From an uncultured Bacteroidales bacterium (GTDB lineage Bacteria; Bacteroidota; Bacteroidia; Bacteroidales; Paludibacteraceae), in the NCBI GenBank assembly GCA_903929065.1, contig CAIYTJ010000244.1:1-17772 (forward strand): a DNA stretch of 17,772 nucleotides. Direction: 5' to 3'. The notes under the pieces are model-generated. The model searched no databases and had not been told where the DNA came from. It saw nothing but the letters and a program-made list of their open reading frames with translations. How positions within the stretch are numbered: the stretch's first letter is position 1; every line of letters starts with the position of its first letter. Position numbers and translations under genes: made by a program. Positions 1-7,164 of this stretch are shown piece after piece.

Positions 1-68
1 AGAATAATTATTTTGTACATATGTTTATATTAATGTTATTTGTATAATTTGCGAAGATATGATGCAAA

Positions 69-104
69 AAAAGGCTGACTTATAATAATACAAGTCAGCC
101 TTTT
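69..104 (-). terminator. Intrinsic terminator downstream of glmM
   Basis: A perfect 13-bp inverted repeat (AAAAGGCTGACTT at 69-81 and AAGTCAGCCTTTT at 92-104) encloses a 10-nt loop. On the minus strand the stem ends in a run of seven T (complement of 66-72), about 20 bp past the glmM stop codon. The plus-strand side also ends in TTTT, so it could stop transcription from the left as well. Confidence 0.9.
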
Positions 105-124
105 CCTTAGATTTTATTATTTAG

Positions 125-1516
125 TCAAATATTTGCAATCCGTTTTATTTCTTCAATAATTGCTTTTGCAAAACTTTCGGCTTGCTCCGGTGTGCCAGAT
201 TCGGAATAAATGCGGATAATTGGTTCCGTATTAGATTTACGTAAATGTACCCAGCCGGTTGGGAAATCAATTTTAACTCCGTCAATATCATTAACTTCGT
301 ATTGTTTGTATGAATTTTTTACGGTTTTAAGAACTTCATCTACATTGATTGCCGGTGTTAATTGAATCTTATTTTTAGAAATATAATATTCGGGATACGT
401 TTTCCGAAGTTCAGAAACTTTTAATTTGCTTTTTGCCAATTGGGTCAAAAATAAGGCAATACCAACCAATGCATCACGACCGTAATGACTGGCAGGATAA
501 ATGACGCCACCGTTTCCTTCGCCGCCAATAATAGCATTGGTTGCTTTCATGGTTGTAACCACATTGACTTCACCAACCGCTGCTGCTGTATATTTACAGC
601 CGTATTTATTGGTTACATCGCGTAAGGCACGGGTGGAACTTAGGTTTGATACCGTATTTCCGGGGGTATTTTGAAGAACATAATCGGAAATTGCAACCAG
701 TGTATATTCCTCTCCAAACATACTTCCATCCTCGCAAATAATTGCCAGACGATCCACATCAGGGTCAACAACAAAACCCACATCAGCCTTACCGCTTTTC
801 ATCAAGGATGAGATTTCAGTCAAATGTTCGGGAAGTGGTTCCGGATTATGAGGAAATTGTCCGTTTGGTTCGCAAAATAATTTCTCAATTTTAGTTACAC
901 CCAGTGCATTTAATAATGCCGGTATGGCAATTCCACCAACGGAATTGACACAATCAATTGCTACACTAAAATCAGCCTTTTTTATTGCCTCAACATCAAC
1001 TAAATCAAGTGACAAGACACTTTTAATATGTTTTTCGGTGTATGAAAAATCTTCTGAAAGCTTCCCTAAATCATCAACTTGAGAAAAAGTAAATGATTCT
1101 TCGGCAGCAATTTTCAAGACATTTTCGCCTTCGACAGCATTTAAGAATTCACCTTTTTCATTCAATAATTTCAGTGCATTCCATTGTTTTGGATTATGGC
1201 TCGCTGTCAGGATAATTCCTCCGGCAGCTTTCTCCATAGTGACGGCCAATTCTGTGGTAGGAGTGGACGCAAGTCCGATATTGACAACATCGAAACCCAT
1301 CCCCAATAAAGTACCGATAACCAGTTGATTTACCATTTCGCCGGAAATTCGGGCATCCCTTCCAACAACAATTTTATTTGAAGAAGTTTGTTTGCTCGCT
1401 TTGATTTGAGTGGCGTAGGCAGCCGTAAAACGAACTATATCCAGTGGATTTAATCCATCACCAACAACACCGCCAATTGTTCCGCGAATTCCGGAAATTG
1501 ATTTGATTAATGTCAT
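125..1516 (-). CDS. glmM: Phosphoglucosamine mutase (alpha-D-phosphohexomutase family)
   Basis: A cytosolic enzyme of 463 residues that should convert glucosamine-6-phosphate to glucosamine-1-phosphate on the way to UDP-GlcNAc for peptidoglycan and lipid A. All four phosphohexomutase signatures are visible: the phosphoserine loop TASHNP with Ser106, the metal-binding DPDVDR at 251-256 (Asp251, 253, 255), the sugar-binding GEGNGG at 332-337, and the phosphate-binding RKSNTEP at 426-432. The sugar loop reads EGNGG rather than the EMSGH/EQSGH type of classical PGM/PMM and E. coli GlmM, which resembles the archaeal-type branch; a phosphomannomutase or mixed specificity therefore cannot be excluded. 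The gene lies 15 bp downstream of the DUF4827-like lipoprotein gene and is probably co-transcribed with it. Transcription ends at the hairpin at 69-104. Confidence 0.9.
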   Translation of the reverse strand: MTLIKSISGIRGTIGGVVGDGLNPLDIVRFTAAYATQIKASKQTSSNKIVVGRDARISGEMVNQLVIGTLLGMGFDVVNIGLASTPTTELAVTMEKAAGGIILTASHNPKQWNALKLLNEKGEFLNAVEGENVLKIAAEESFTFSQVDDLGKLSEDFSYTEKHIKSVLSLDLVDVEAIKKADFSVAIDCVNSVGGIAIPALLNALGVTKIEKLFCEPNGQFPHNPEPLPEHLTEISSLMKSGKADVGFVVDPDVDRLAIICEDGSMFGEEYTLVAISDYVLQNTPGNTVSNLSSTRALRDVTNKYGCKYTAAAVGEVNVVTTMKATNAIIGGEGNGGVIYPASHYGRDALVGIALFLTQLAKSKLKVSELRKTYPEYYISKNKIQLTPAINVDEVLKTVKNSYKQYEVNDIDGVKIDFPTGWVHLRKSNTEPIIRIYSESGTPEQAESFAKAIIEEIKRIANI

Positions 1517-1531
1517 TTTAGGAAACGATAT

Positions 1532-2071
1532 TTATTTTAATATTTTGATTTTCAAGGTGTAACCGTAGGGAGTTACACTATTTTGATCGGCCGTAAAACC
1601 AATAGATGAAGGAACAATAATTTTAGCCTGGGAATCATTTCTTTTCATATAAGTTGCTGCTTCCTGAAAAGCTTTACATGACTGTGATAGATCTCCATAA
1701 ACAAAATCAGCAGGATATGGAAAGTCAATTGTATTCCAGTTGCTTATTGTATCAGAGTTGAGAGCCAGTGCATATTGTTTGTAACGCGGAACTACCGTAT
1801 TTTTAAGCCGAATTGTTGTTGTATCCATCGTACTTCCAGAATCTACCAAATGAAAATAAATGCCACTACCAGATTTGTAGTAATCATTATCATGCCAATC
1901 TTTATTTGCAGGTAAACTGGTTAATACATTGATATTATTGCGTTTGATATATGCTTTGATTAATGCTTGTTCATCATCCAACTGCTGTGCATAAGTCTTT
2001 GTATTAGAGCACGATGTTGAGCACAATGAAATAATAAAAACGAGAAAAAAGAAATAAGAAATACGTTTCAT
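1532..2071 (-). CDS. DUF4827-like lipoprotein with FKBP-like C-terminal half
   Basis: A predicted lipoprotein of 179 residues. A hydrophobic signal segment (about 5-17) is followed by STSC, putting the acylated cysteine at Cys21. I recognise the protein as resembling the Bacteroidales family DUF4827, usually called hypothetical. The C-terminal half follows the FKBP-fold pattern: an FQEAATYMKRND helix-turn, then a hydrophobic strand ending in VPSS, then TPYGYTLKIKIL as last strand. The tyrosine of the FKBP active-site YxYG region is not kept (SSIGF instead), so prolyl-isomerase activity is doubtful. It sits 15 bp upstream of glmM and 121 bp downstream of a second, more canonical FKBP lipoprotein gene. 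The envelope location fits a chaperone-like or structural role, but the function is unknown. Confidence 0.8.
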   Translation of the reverse strand: MKRISYFFFLVFIISLCSTSCSNTKTYAQQLDDEQALIKAYIKRNNINVLTSLPANKDWHDNDYYKSGSGIYFHLVDSGSTMDTTTIRLKNTVVPRYKQYALALNSDTISNWNTIDFPYPADFVYGDLSQSCKAFQEAATYMKRNDSQAKIIVPSSIGFTADQNSVTPYGYTLKIKILK

Positions 2072-2192
2072 ATCAGTATGATTATTTTTTGTACAAATAT
2101 CCGATTAAAATACGGTAATTAAAAGTTAAATAAATGAATAAAGTTATAAGAATTGTGCTTAAGTTTTGATTAATCGTCTAAATTTCAAAAAT

Positions 2193-2705
2193 TTAATCCG
2201 ATAACTTTATTTTTAAAATCAACGAAGTGTAAGGTGCTATCAATGGTGCTTCTCCTTTCATTCCATATCCGAGATACCAGGGAATAATAAAAGTTGCACT
2301 GTCGCCTTTATGCATCATTTTCAAGCCTTCTTCAAGTCCCGTAATGGTTTGTTTCTTTCCTATAATAATCTGTTTATTACCGGTTTGAAGCATTATCCCA
2401 TCCAACTTCATTATTTTAAAATCAAACGAACATTTAATTGAATCAGTTACTTTTAATCCGCTTCCAACATTGAAAATATGATACCAAAATCCCATTTCAT
2501 TTTTCCGAAATGATCCTTTGCTTTCAGCAAATTTTTCCAATATACTATCCTCTTTTATAGATAAGTTATGGTTTATCAGCAACATCGATTCAGAATTCCG
2601 ATTAATCGCATTTCCTTTATTTGAAGGCAATTGTGGCAATTGTTTTTTACAGGAAGCGAAGAACAAACAAAATCCAAGTAATATAAAGAATGAAATTTTA
2701 TTCAT
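2193..2705 (-). CDS. FKBP-type peptidyl-prolyl isomerase lipoprotein
   Basis: A predicted lipoprotein of 170 residues. The signal peptide ends in FFASC, giving lipidated Cys19, followed by KK. Residues 60-170 form an FKBP-like PPIase domain. Visible landmarks are the GLEEGLKMMHKGD helix-turn, the following strand ending in IIP, the WYLGYG segment carrying the tyrosine equivalent to FKBP12 Tyr82, and the final strand SLILKIKL. It resembles GldI-type lipoproteins, which in gliding Bacteroidota assist envelope protein folding; in a non-glider a general envelope foldase is more likely. Its start codon is only 9 bp past the thrA stop, so it is probably read from the thrA promoter. Nothing in the sequence connects it to threonine synthesis apart from this position. 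Confidence 0.85.
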   Translation of the reverse strand: MNKISFFILLGFCLFFASCKKQLPQLPSNKGNAINRNSESMLLINHNLSIKEDSILEKFAESKGSFRKNEMGFWYHIFNVGSGLKVTDSIKCSFDFKIMKLDGIMLQTGNKQIIIGKKQTITGLEEGLKMMHKGDSATFIIPWYLGYGMKGEAPLIAPYTSLILKIKLSD

Positions 2706-2714
2706 TACGTTCTG

Positions 2715-5150
2715 TTAACGAATGTTGGCGATGCTCATAATGTCCGAAAAGACTCCGGCAGCAGTCACTCCGGCACCGGCACCATATCCTTTAATCATCA
2801 TTGGGAATTCATTGTAACGTTCCGTGGTTATCAGAATTATGTTGTTGCTTCCCTGCAAATCGAAGAACGGATGCAGGCTGTCAACTTCCTGAAGGCCAAC
2901 TTCGCAATTTCCTTTAATCATGGTGGCAACAAAACGCCATCTTTTTCCCTGTGCAGCCAAAGCTTGGCGTTTCTCTTCAAAAGCAGCATCCAATTCAGGA
3001 ACGGTTTTCCAGAATTCGTCAATGTGCCCACTGAAATACTTATCGGGAATAAACAAATTTTTGAAAACGTCGGTTTGTTCCACCTTGTAACCTGCCTCGC
3101 GTGCCAAAATAACCAGTTTACGAATCACATCTTTTCCGCTTAAATCAATGCGTGGATCGGGTTCGGAAAAACCAGCTTCTTTGGCCATCAAAATGGCCTT
3201 GCTGAGTGGAATTTCGCTGCTTATTGTGTTGAAAATAAAGTTTAATGTTCCTGAAAGAACAGCTTCCATTTTTTGAATTTGGTCACCACTGTTTATCAAA
3301 CTGTTCATGGTGCTTATAATTGGTAAACCGGCACCAACATTGGTTTCGAAAAGAAATTTTACACCTCGTTTACGCGATGTTTCTTTCAGATTCCAGTATT
3401 TTTCGTATTGTGATGAAGCAGCCAGTTTGTTGGCGGTAACCACTGAGGTATTATTTTCGAGCAAGGTCTGATATAAATCCGAAATCTGGGCATTAGCCGT
3501 ACAATCCACAAATACTGAATTGAAGATATTCATGTTCAGAATTTCTTTGCAGATCAAATCAGGAGTTGCATCCAACCCGTTTGTTTTCAATTCGGCTGAA
3601 TAGTTTCCCAGGTCAATTCCTTCACGTGAAAACAGCATTTTCTTACTTGAAGCAATTCCAACCACATTCAGTTTCAGCCCGTTTTGAATCATCAATTGTT
3701 GCTGTTGCTTTTTGATTTGGTTCAATAAGCTTCCGCCAACCGTTCCAACTCCGACCACGAAGATATTTAATACCTGATATTCCGACAGGAAAAATGAATC
3801 GTGAATTACGTTCAATGCTTTGCGAAGGGATTTGCGGTCGGTTACAAAGGAGATATTGGTTTCGGAAGCACCTTGTGCGCATGCCACAACGTTTATTCCG
3901 TTTCGTCCGAGTGTGCCGAAAAGTTTTCCGGCTATACCCGGAGTGCGTTTCATATTGTCACCCACGATGGCCACAGTGGCCAGATCGTCTTCTGAGAAAA
4001 TATCATTTATTTCACCCTGAACAATCTCGAGAGCAAATTCTTTGCGCAACACTTCAACTGCCAGCTTGCTATCGGCATTGCGAACCCCGATGGAAGTAGT
4101 ATTTTCCGACGAAGCCTGAGAAACCAGGAAGACACTGATGCCGTTTTTTGCCAACACCCTGAAAATACGGTAGTTTACACCGATAACTCCCACCATACCA
4201 AGTCCCTGAACTGTAATCAGCGAAGTGTCGTTTATTGACGAGATTCCTTTAATCGCCTTACCGGCCGCGCCTGTTTTTTCTTTGGAAATATAGGTTCCTT
4301 CTGCATCCGGATTAAAGGTATTTTTGAGAATAAGCGGGATATTTTGATGAAAAACAGGGAAGATTGTTGGTGGATAAATGACTTTGGCACCAAAATTACA
4401 AAGCTCCATGGCTTCGATGTAACTCAGTTTGTCAATGACGTAAGCATTGTTTATTATGCGCGGGTCGGCTGTCATAAAACCGTCCACATCGCTCCATATT
4501 TCAAGAATGGTAGCATTTAGTGCAGCTGCAAGAATTGCGGCTGTATAATCGGAACCTCCGCGACCCAGATTGGTAATGAAATTCGTGTTCCGGTCGGTGG
4601 AAATAAATCCGCCGCATACACAAATTCGTGGTGCATTGACAAATTGTTCGCGAATCAGCACATTGGTTTTTTCGAAATCGACAATGTGTTTATCGAACTG
4701 GTTTTCAGTTTTGATAAAACTTTTAGAATCAAAATGAACTGCGTTGTTGATGGCGTAAGTGACAATAATAGAAGAGATTGATTCGCCGTAACTTACGATA
4801 GTGTCAATGATTTTAGTGGATAAATCCTTGATGAGATAGATTCCGCGAAAAAGGTTAGACAGGTCCTGGAATTGTGCATTAACCTGATTCAGAACATCTT
4901 CTTTTTTGTCAGCTGCAATTACGCCTTCTATAACTTCAACATGACGCGCAAGCATTTTTTCGTACTCGCCAATAAACGATTTATCGCCATCGCAGGCTTG
5001 TTTTGCAATCGTATAAAGTTGGTCGGTTATGCCTGAAAGAGCCGAAACAACAACAATTACGGGCTCACTCTGTGCCTCAACAATCTTTTTTACGCTTAAA
5101 ATGCCATTGACCGAACCTACGGACGTTCCGCCGAATTTTAATACCTTCAT
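2715..5150 (-). CDS. thrA: Bifunctional aspartokinase / homoserine dehydrogenase
   Basis: A fused cytosolic enzyme of 811 residues, close to the roughly 820 of E. coli ThrA. It catalyses the first step (phosphorylation of aspartate) and the third step (reduction of aspartate semialdehyde to homoserine) of the threonine/methionine branch. The kinase domain starts with KFGGTS at 5-10 and has the GRGGSDYTA motif at 197-204. Tandem ACT-type regulatory domains span about 305-460, suggesting feedback inhibition by an end product such as threonine. The dehydrogenase half begins with the dinucleotide motif GVGTVG at 467-472 and has ETNVGAGLP (602-610), SGTLNF (633-638) and the catalytic lysine region LSGKDVIRKL (Lys673). 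thrB and thrC are not next to it; an FKBP lipoprotein gene follows instead. The promoter box is at 5194-5201 and implies a leader of about 37 nt. Confidence 0.97.
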   Translation of the reverse strand: MKVLKFGGTSVGSVNGILSVKKIVEAQSEPVIVVVSALSGITDQLYTIAKQACDGDKSFIGEYEKMLARHVEVIEGVIAADKKEDVLNQVNAQFQDLSNLFRGIYLIKDLSTKIIDTIVSYGESISSIIVTYAINNAVHFDSKSFIKTENQFDKHIVDFEKTNVLIREQFVNAPRICVCGGFISTDRNTNFITNLGRGGSDYTAAILAAALNATILEIWSDVDGFMTADPRIINNAYVIDKLSYIEAMELCNFGAKVIYPPTIFPVFHQNIPLILKNTFNPDAEGTYISKEKTGAAGKAIKGISSINDTSLITVQGLGMVGVIGVNYRIFRVLAKNGISVFLVSQASSENTTSIGVRNADSKLAVEVLRKEFALEIVQGEINDIFSEDDLATVAIVGDNMKRTPGIAGKLFGTLGRNGINVVACAQGASETNISFVTDRKSLRKALNVIHDSFFLSEYQVLNIFVVGVGTVGGSLLNQIKKQQQQLMIQNGLKLNVVGIASSKKMLFSREGIDLGNYSAELKTNGLDATPDLICKEILNMNIFNSVFVDCTANAQISDLYQTLLENNTSVVTANKLAASSQYEKYWNLKETSRKRGVKFLFETNVGAGLPIISTMNSLINSGDQIQKMEAVLSGTLNFIFNTISSEIPLSKAILMAKEAGFSEPDPRIDLSGKDVIRKLVILAREAGYKVEQTDVFKNLFIPDKYFSGHIDEFWKTVPELDAAFEEKRQALAAQGKRWRFVATMIKGNCEVGLQEVDSLHPFFDLQGSNNIILITTERYNEFPMMIKGYGAGAGVTAAGVFSDIMSIANIR

Positions 5151-5193
5151 CCTACCAAGTAATGTTAATTAGAACCGAATAATTTTTAGTATG

Positions 5194-5201
5194 CAAAATT
5201 A
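5194..5201 (-). promoter_or_regulatory. Promoter -7 box for thrA
   Basis: The minus strand reads TAATTTTG, an exact match to the Bacteroidota -7 consensus TAnnTTTG, about 43 bp before the thrA ATG. The -33 element is weak: TTA rather than TTG at the expected distance. Transcription would start near 5187. Confidence 0.55.
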
Positions 5202-5251
5202 GCCATTTTCGCCGAATAATAAGTGCTTTTCCCCATTTTTAGGTAAAACTC

Positions 5252-5282
5252 TTGTATCATTACAAAATTTGAACTACTTTTG
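5252..5282 (+). promoter_or_regulatory. Promoter for tRNA-Arg (TTG - 20 bp - TACTTTTG)
   Basis: TTG at 5252-5254 is separated by 20 bp from TACTTTTG at 5275-5282. This matches the Bacteroidota -33/-7 consensus (TTG and TAnnTTTG) with good spacing. Transcription would start near 5289, about 50 nt before the mature tRNA. Confidence 0.7.
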
Positions 5283-5308
5283 CAACTCAATTTTTGAAAC
5301 ATACTAGC

Positions 5309-5335
5309 AATTATGAATTGTGAATTATTAAATTG
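5309..5335. repeat. AT-rich heptamer tandem repeat in the tRNA leader
   Basis: Four successive units AATTATG, AATTGTG, AATTATT and AAATTG make a degenerate 7-nt tandem repeat between the tRNA promoter and the tRNA. The 11-mer AATTATGAATT recurs at 10565-10575 in the leader of the sugar transporter gene. Confidence 0.5.
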
Positions 5336-5341
5336 AAAAAT

Positions 5342-5415
<74 letters not shown>

Positions 5416-5425
5416 CCCCGAAATG

Positions 5426-5457
5426 CCGTTTGAAACAAAGTTGTCAAACGGTTTTTT
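5426..5457 (+). terminator. Intrinsic terminator of the tRNA-Arg transcript
   Basis: A perfect 8-bp stem (CCGTTTGA at 5426-5433 with TCAAACGG at 5444-5451) is followed directly by six T (5452-5457), 10 bp after the tRNA end. The AAC and GTT inside the loop can extend the pairing imperfectly. Confidence 0.85.
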
Positions 5458-5496
5458 GTTTAAATCAATCAATTATCATTCTTACCATAATTTCTG

Positions 5497-5504
5497 TATC
5501 TTTG
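5497..5504 (+). promoter_or_regulatory. Promoter -7 box for the FAD oxidoreductase gene
   Basis: TATCTTTG is an exact match to TAnnTTTG, 24 bp before the ATG at 5529, predicting a short leader of about 18 nt. No TTG is found at the usual -33 distance. Confidence 0.55.
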
Positions 5505-5528
5505 CCATCCTAACATTGATTTGAAATT

Positions 5529-7094
5529 ATGCATTCCGAAATACAACTTGTCCTTCTTCCTGAGCAAGCCGAAACACCATTTTTACTGAATAAACAAGTG
5601 GCTGACAAACTCGAAGTTTCGCCACAACGTATCACCCGTATCAGAACCATCCGGAAGTCGATTGATGCCCGGTCGTTTCAGCCGAAAGTGAATGTAATCG
5701 TCGAAGTTTACTGGGATGAAGTCCCTCCAAAAGCGGTTAAGCAGGAGTTTCAGTATCATTCGGTAGATGGAAAACAACCTGTTTTGATTATCGGTGCCGG
5801 TCCTGCGGGACTCTTTGCCGCCCTGAAACTGATTGAATCGGGATTAAAACCCATCATTCTGGAGCGTGGAAAAAATGCCCGCGAACGCAAGGTGGACATT
5901 GCCCAACTGAACCGGAATAAAGGCATTGATGCCGATTCGAATTATTGCTTTGGAGAAGGCGGTGCCGGTACATTTTCGGATGGAAAACTGTATACACGCT
6001 CCAAAAAGAAAGGAAATCCTGAACGGATTTTAGAAATATTCCATTATCACGGAGCTGCTGAAAACATTCTTTACGAGGCTCATGCGCATATTGGTTCCGA
6101 TAAATTACCTATTATTATAGAAAATATCAGCAAAACCATCATTTCGTGCGGCGGTGAAATTCACTTCGAACAAAAGCTGACTGAAATACTGCTGGAAGAT
6201 AATAAAGTCACCGGATGCAAAACGGCTGATGGCAGCGTTTTCGAAGCCAGGGCATTAATTCTGGCTACCGGTCATTCGGCACACGATATTTACGAAATGC
6301 TCTATGAACAGGGAATAACCCTCGAACCGAAAGGATTTGCCATGGGCGTGCGGGTGGAACATCCTCAGGCATTGATTGACACAATTCAGTATCACGCTAA
6401 GGAACGCGGACCGTATTTGCCTGCTGCTGCGTACAACCTGGTGGATCAGATAAACGAGCGCGGCGTATATTCGTTCTGCATGTGTCCCGGCGGGCATATT
6501 GTTCCGGCAGGAAGCGGCACAAACGAAATTGTGGTCAACGGCATGTCGGCATCGCAGCGTAATTCTCCTTTTGCCAATTCAGGCATTGTGGTGGAAATTC
6601 GTCCGGAGGATATTCCGGCAGAATTTCAGGAATTCGGAGCGCTTGCCGGACTAAAATTCCAACAATCTGTCGAAAAAATGGCTTTTACGAATAATGGCGG
6701 GCTTGGTCAGGTGGCACCGGCGCAACGGTTGGGTGATTTTGTGAGAGGAAGACTTTCATCGGATTTACCCGAATGTTCGTATTTGCCGGGCTTGATTTCG
6801 TCGCCGTTGCATTTCTGGCTTCCGGAAATGATTTCAAGCCGATTGCGCGAAGGTTTTAAAAAGTTCGATCGTAAAATGCAGGGTTACCTTACCAACGATG
6901 CGGTGGTAGTGGGAGTTGAATCACGCTCTTCGGCGGCAGTTCGCATTCCGCGTAATCCTGAAACGGGGCAGCATCCGGTTATTGAAGGACTCTTTCCTGC
7001 TGGCGAAGGCTCTGGATATTCGGGTGGAATTACCTCATCGGCTGTTGATGGAGAAAATGCTGCTTTGAAAGTGAGTGAATGGTTGATTGGTTAA
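5529..7094 (+). CDS. FAD-dependent oxidoreductase (COG2509 type)
   Basis: A cytosolic flavoprotein of 521 residues, of the uncharacterised 'FAD-dependent dehydrogenase' family widespread in Bacteroidota. The N-terminal 80 residues form a small separate domain. The FAD-binding Rossmann motif GAGPAG is at 89-94, with the ribose-binding ERG at 112-114. A second nucleotide-contact motif ATGHS is at 246-250. The C-terminal FAD motif GEGSGYSGG (492-500) runs on into ITSSAVDG. A CMCPGG segment at 317-322 holds two closely spaced cysteines that could be redox-active or metal-binding, which I cannot decide from sequence. The substrate is unknown. The last four residues, WLIG, and the stop codon lie inside an octamer repeat tract. 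The RluA-family gene follows 70 bp downstream on the same strand and may share the transcript. Confidence 0.85.
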   Translation: MHSEIQLVLLPEQAETPFLLNKQVADKLEVSPQRITRIRTIRKSIDARSFQPKVNVIVEVYWDEVPPKAVKQEFQYHSVDGKQPVLIIGAGPAGLFAALKLIESGLKPIILERGKNARERKVDIAQLNRNKGIDADSNYCFGEGGAGTFSDGKLYTRSKKKGNPERILEIFHYHGAAENILYEAHAHIGSDKLPIIIENISKTIISCGGEIHFEQKLTEILLEDNKVTGCKTADGSVFEARALILATGHSAHDIYEMLYEQGITLEPKGFAMGVRVEHPQALIDTIQYHAKERGPYLPAAAYNLVDQINERGVYSFCMCPGGHIVPAGSGTNEIVVNGMSASQRNSPFANSGIVVEIRPEDIPAEFQEFGALAGLKFQQSVEKMAFTNNGGLGQVAPAQRLGDFVRGRLSSDLPECSYLPGLISSPLHFWLPEMISSRLREGFKKFDRKMQGYLTNDAVVVGVESRSSAAVRIPRNPETGQHPVIEGLFPAGEGSGYSGGITSSAVDGENAALKVSEWLIG

Positions 7095-7132
7095 CTGGTT
7101 AATTAGTTGATTGGTTAACTGGATGATTGGTT
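7081..7132. repeat. Octamer tandem repeat (GGTTRAYT) across a gene junction
   Basis: Six and a half copies of an 8-nt unit: GGTTGATT, GGTTAACT, GGTTAATT, AGTTGATT, GGTTAACT, GGATGATT, GGTT. A 17-mer beginning GTTGATTGG is repeated exactly with a 24-bp period (7082-7098 and 7106-7122). The tract contains the last codons and stop of the upstream gene and ends 32 bp before the downstream ATG. Confidence 0.9.
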
Positions 7133-7164
7133 CGAAAATAAAAGATAGAAATATAAATAAATTC

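Noticed and set aside
3794..4099. Three overlapping plus-strand open frames opposite thrA
   Set aside because: They lie wholly antisense to the ACT-domain part of a clearly real gene, overlap one another in different frames and resemble no known protein. They are codon-bias shadows.
5151..5193. Leader-peptide attenuator for thrA
   Set aside because: The leader from the likely start site is only about 37 nt, too short for a threonine/isoleucine-rich peptide and alternative hairpins. None is visible.
7111..7164. Extended TTG start for the RluA-family gene
   Set aside because: The extra 18 codons derive partly from the repeat tract and an AT-rich spacer. The ATG at 7165 begins the basic N-terminus.
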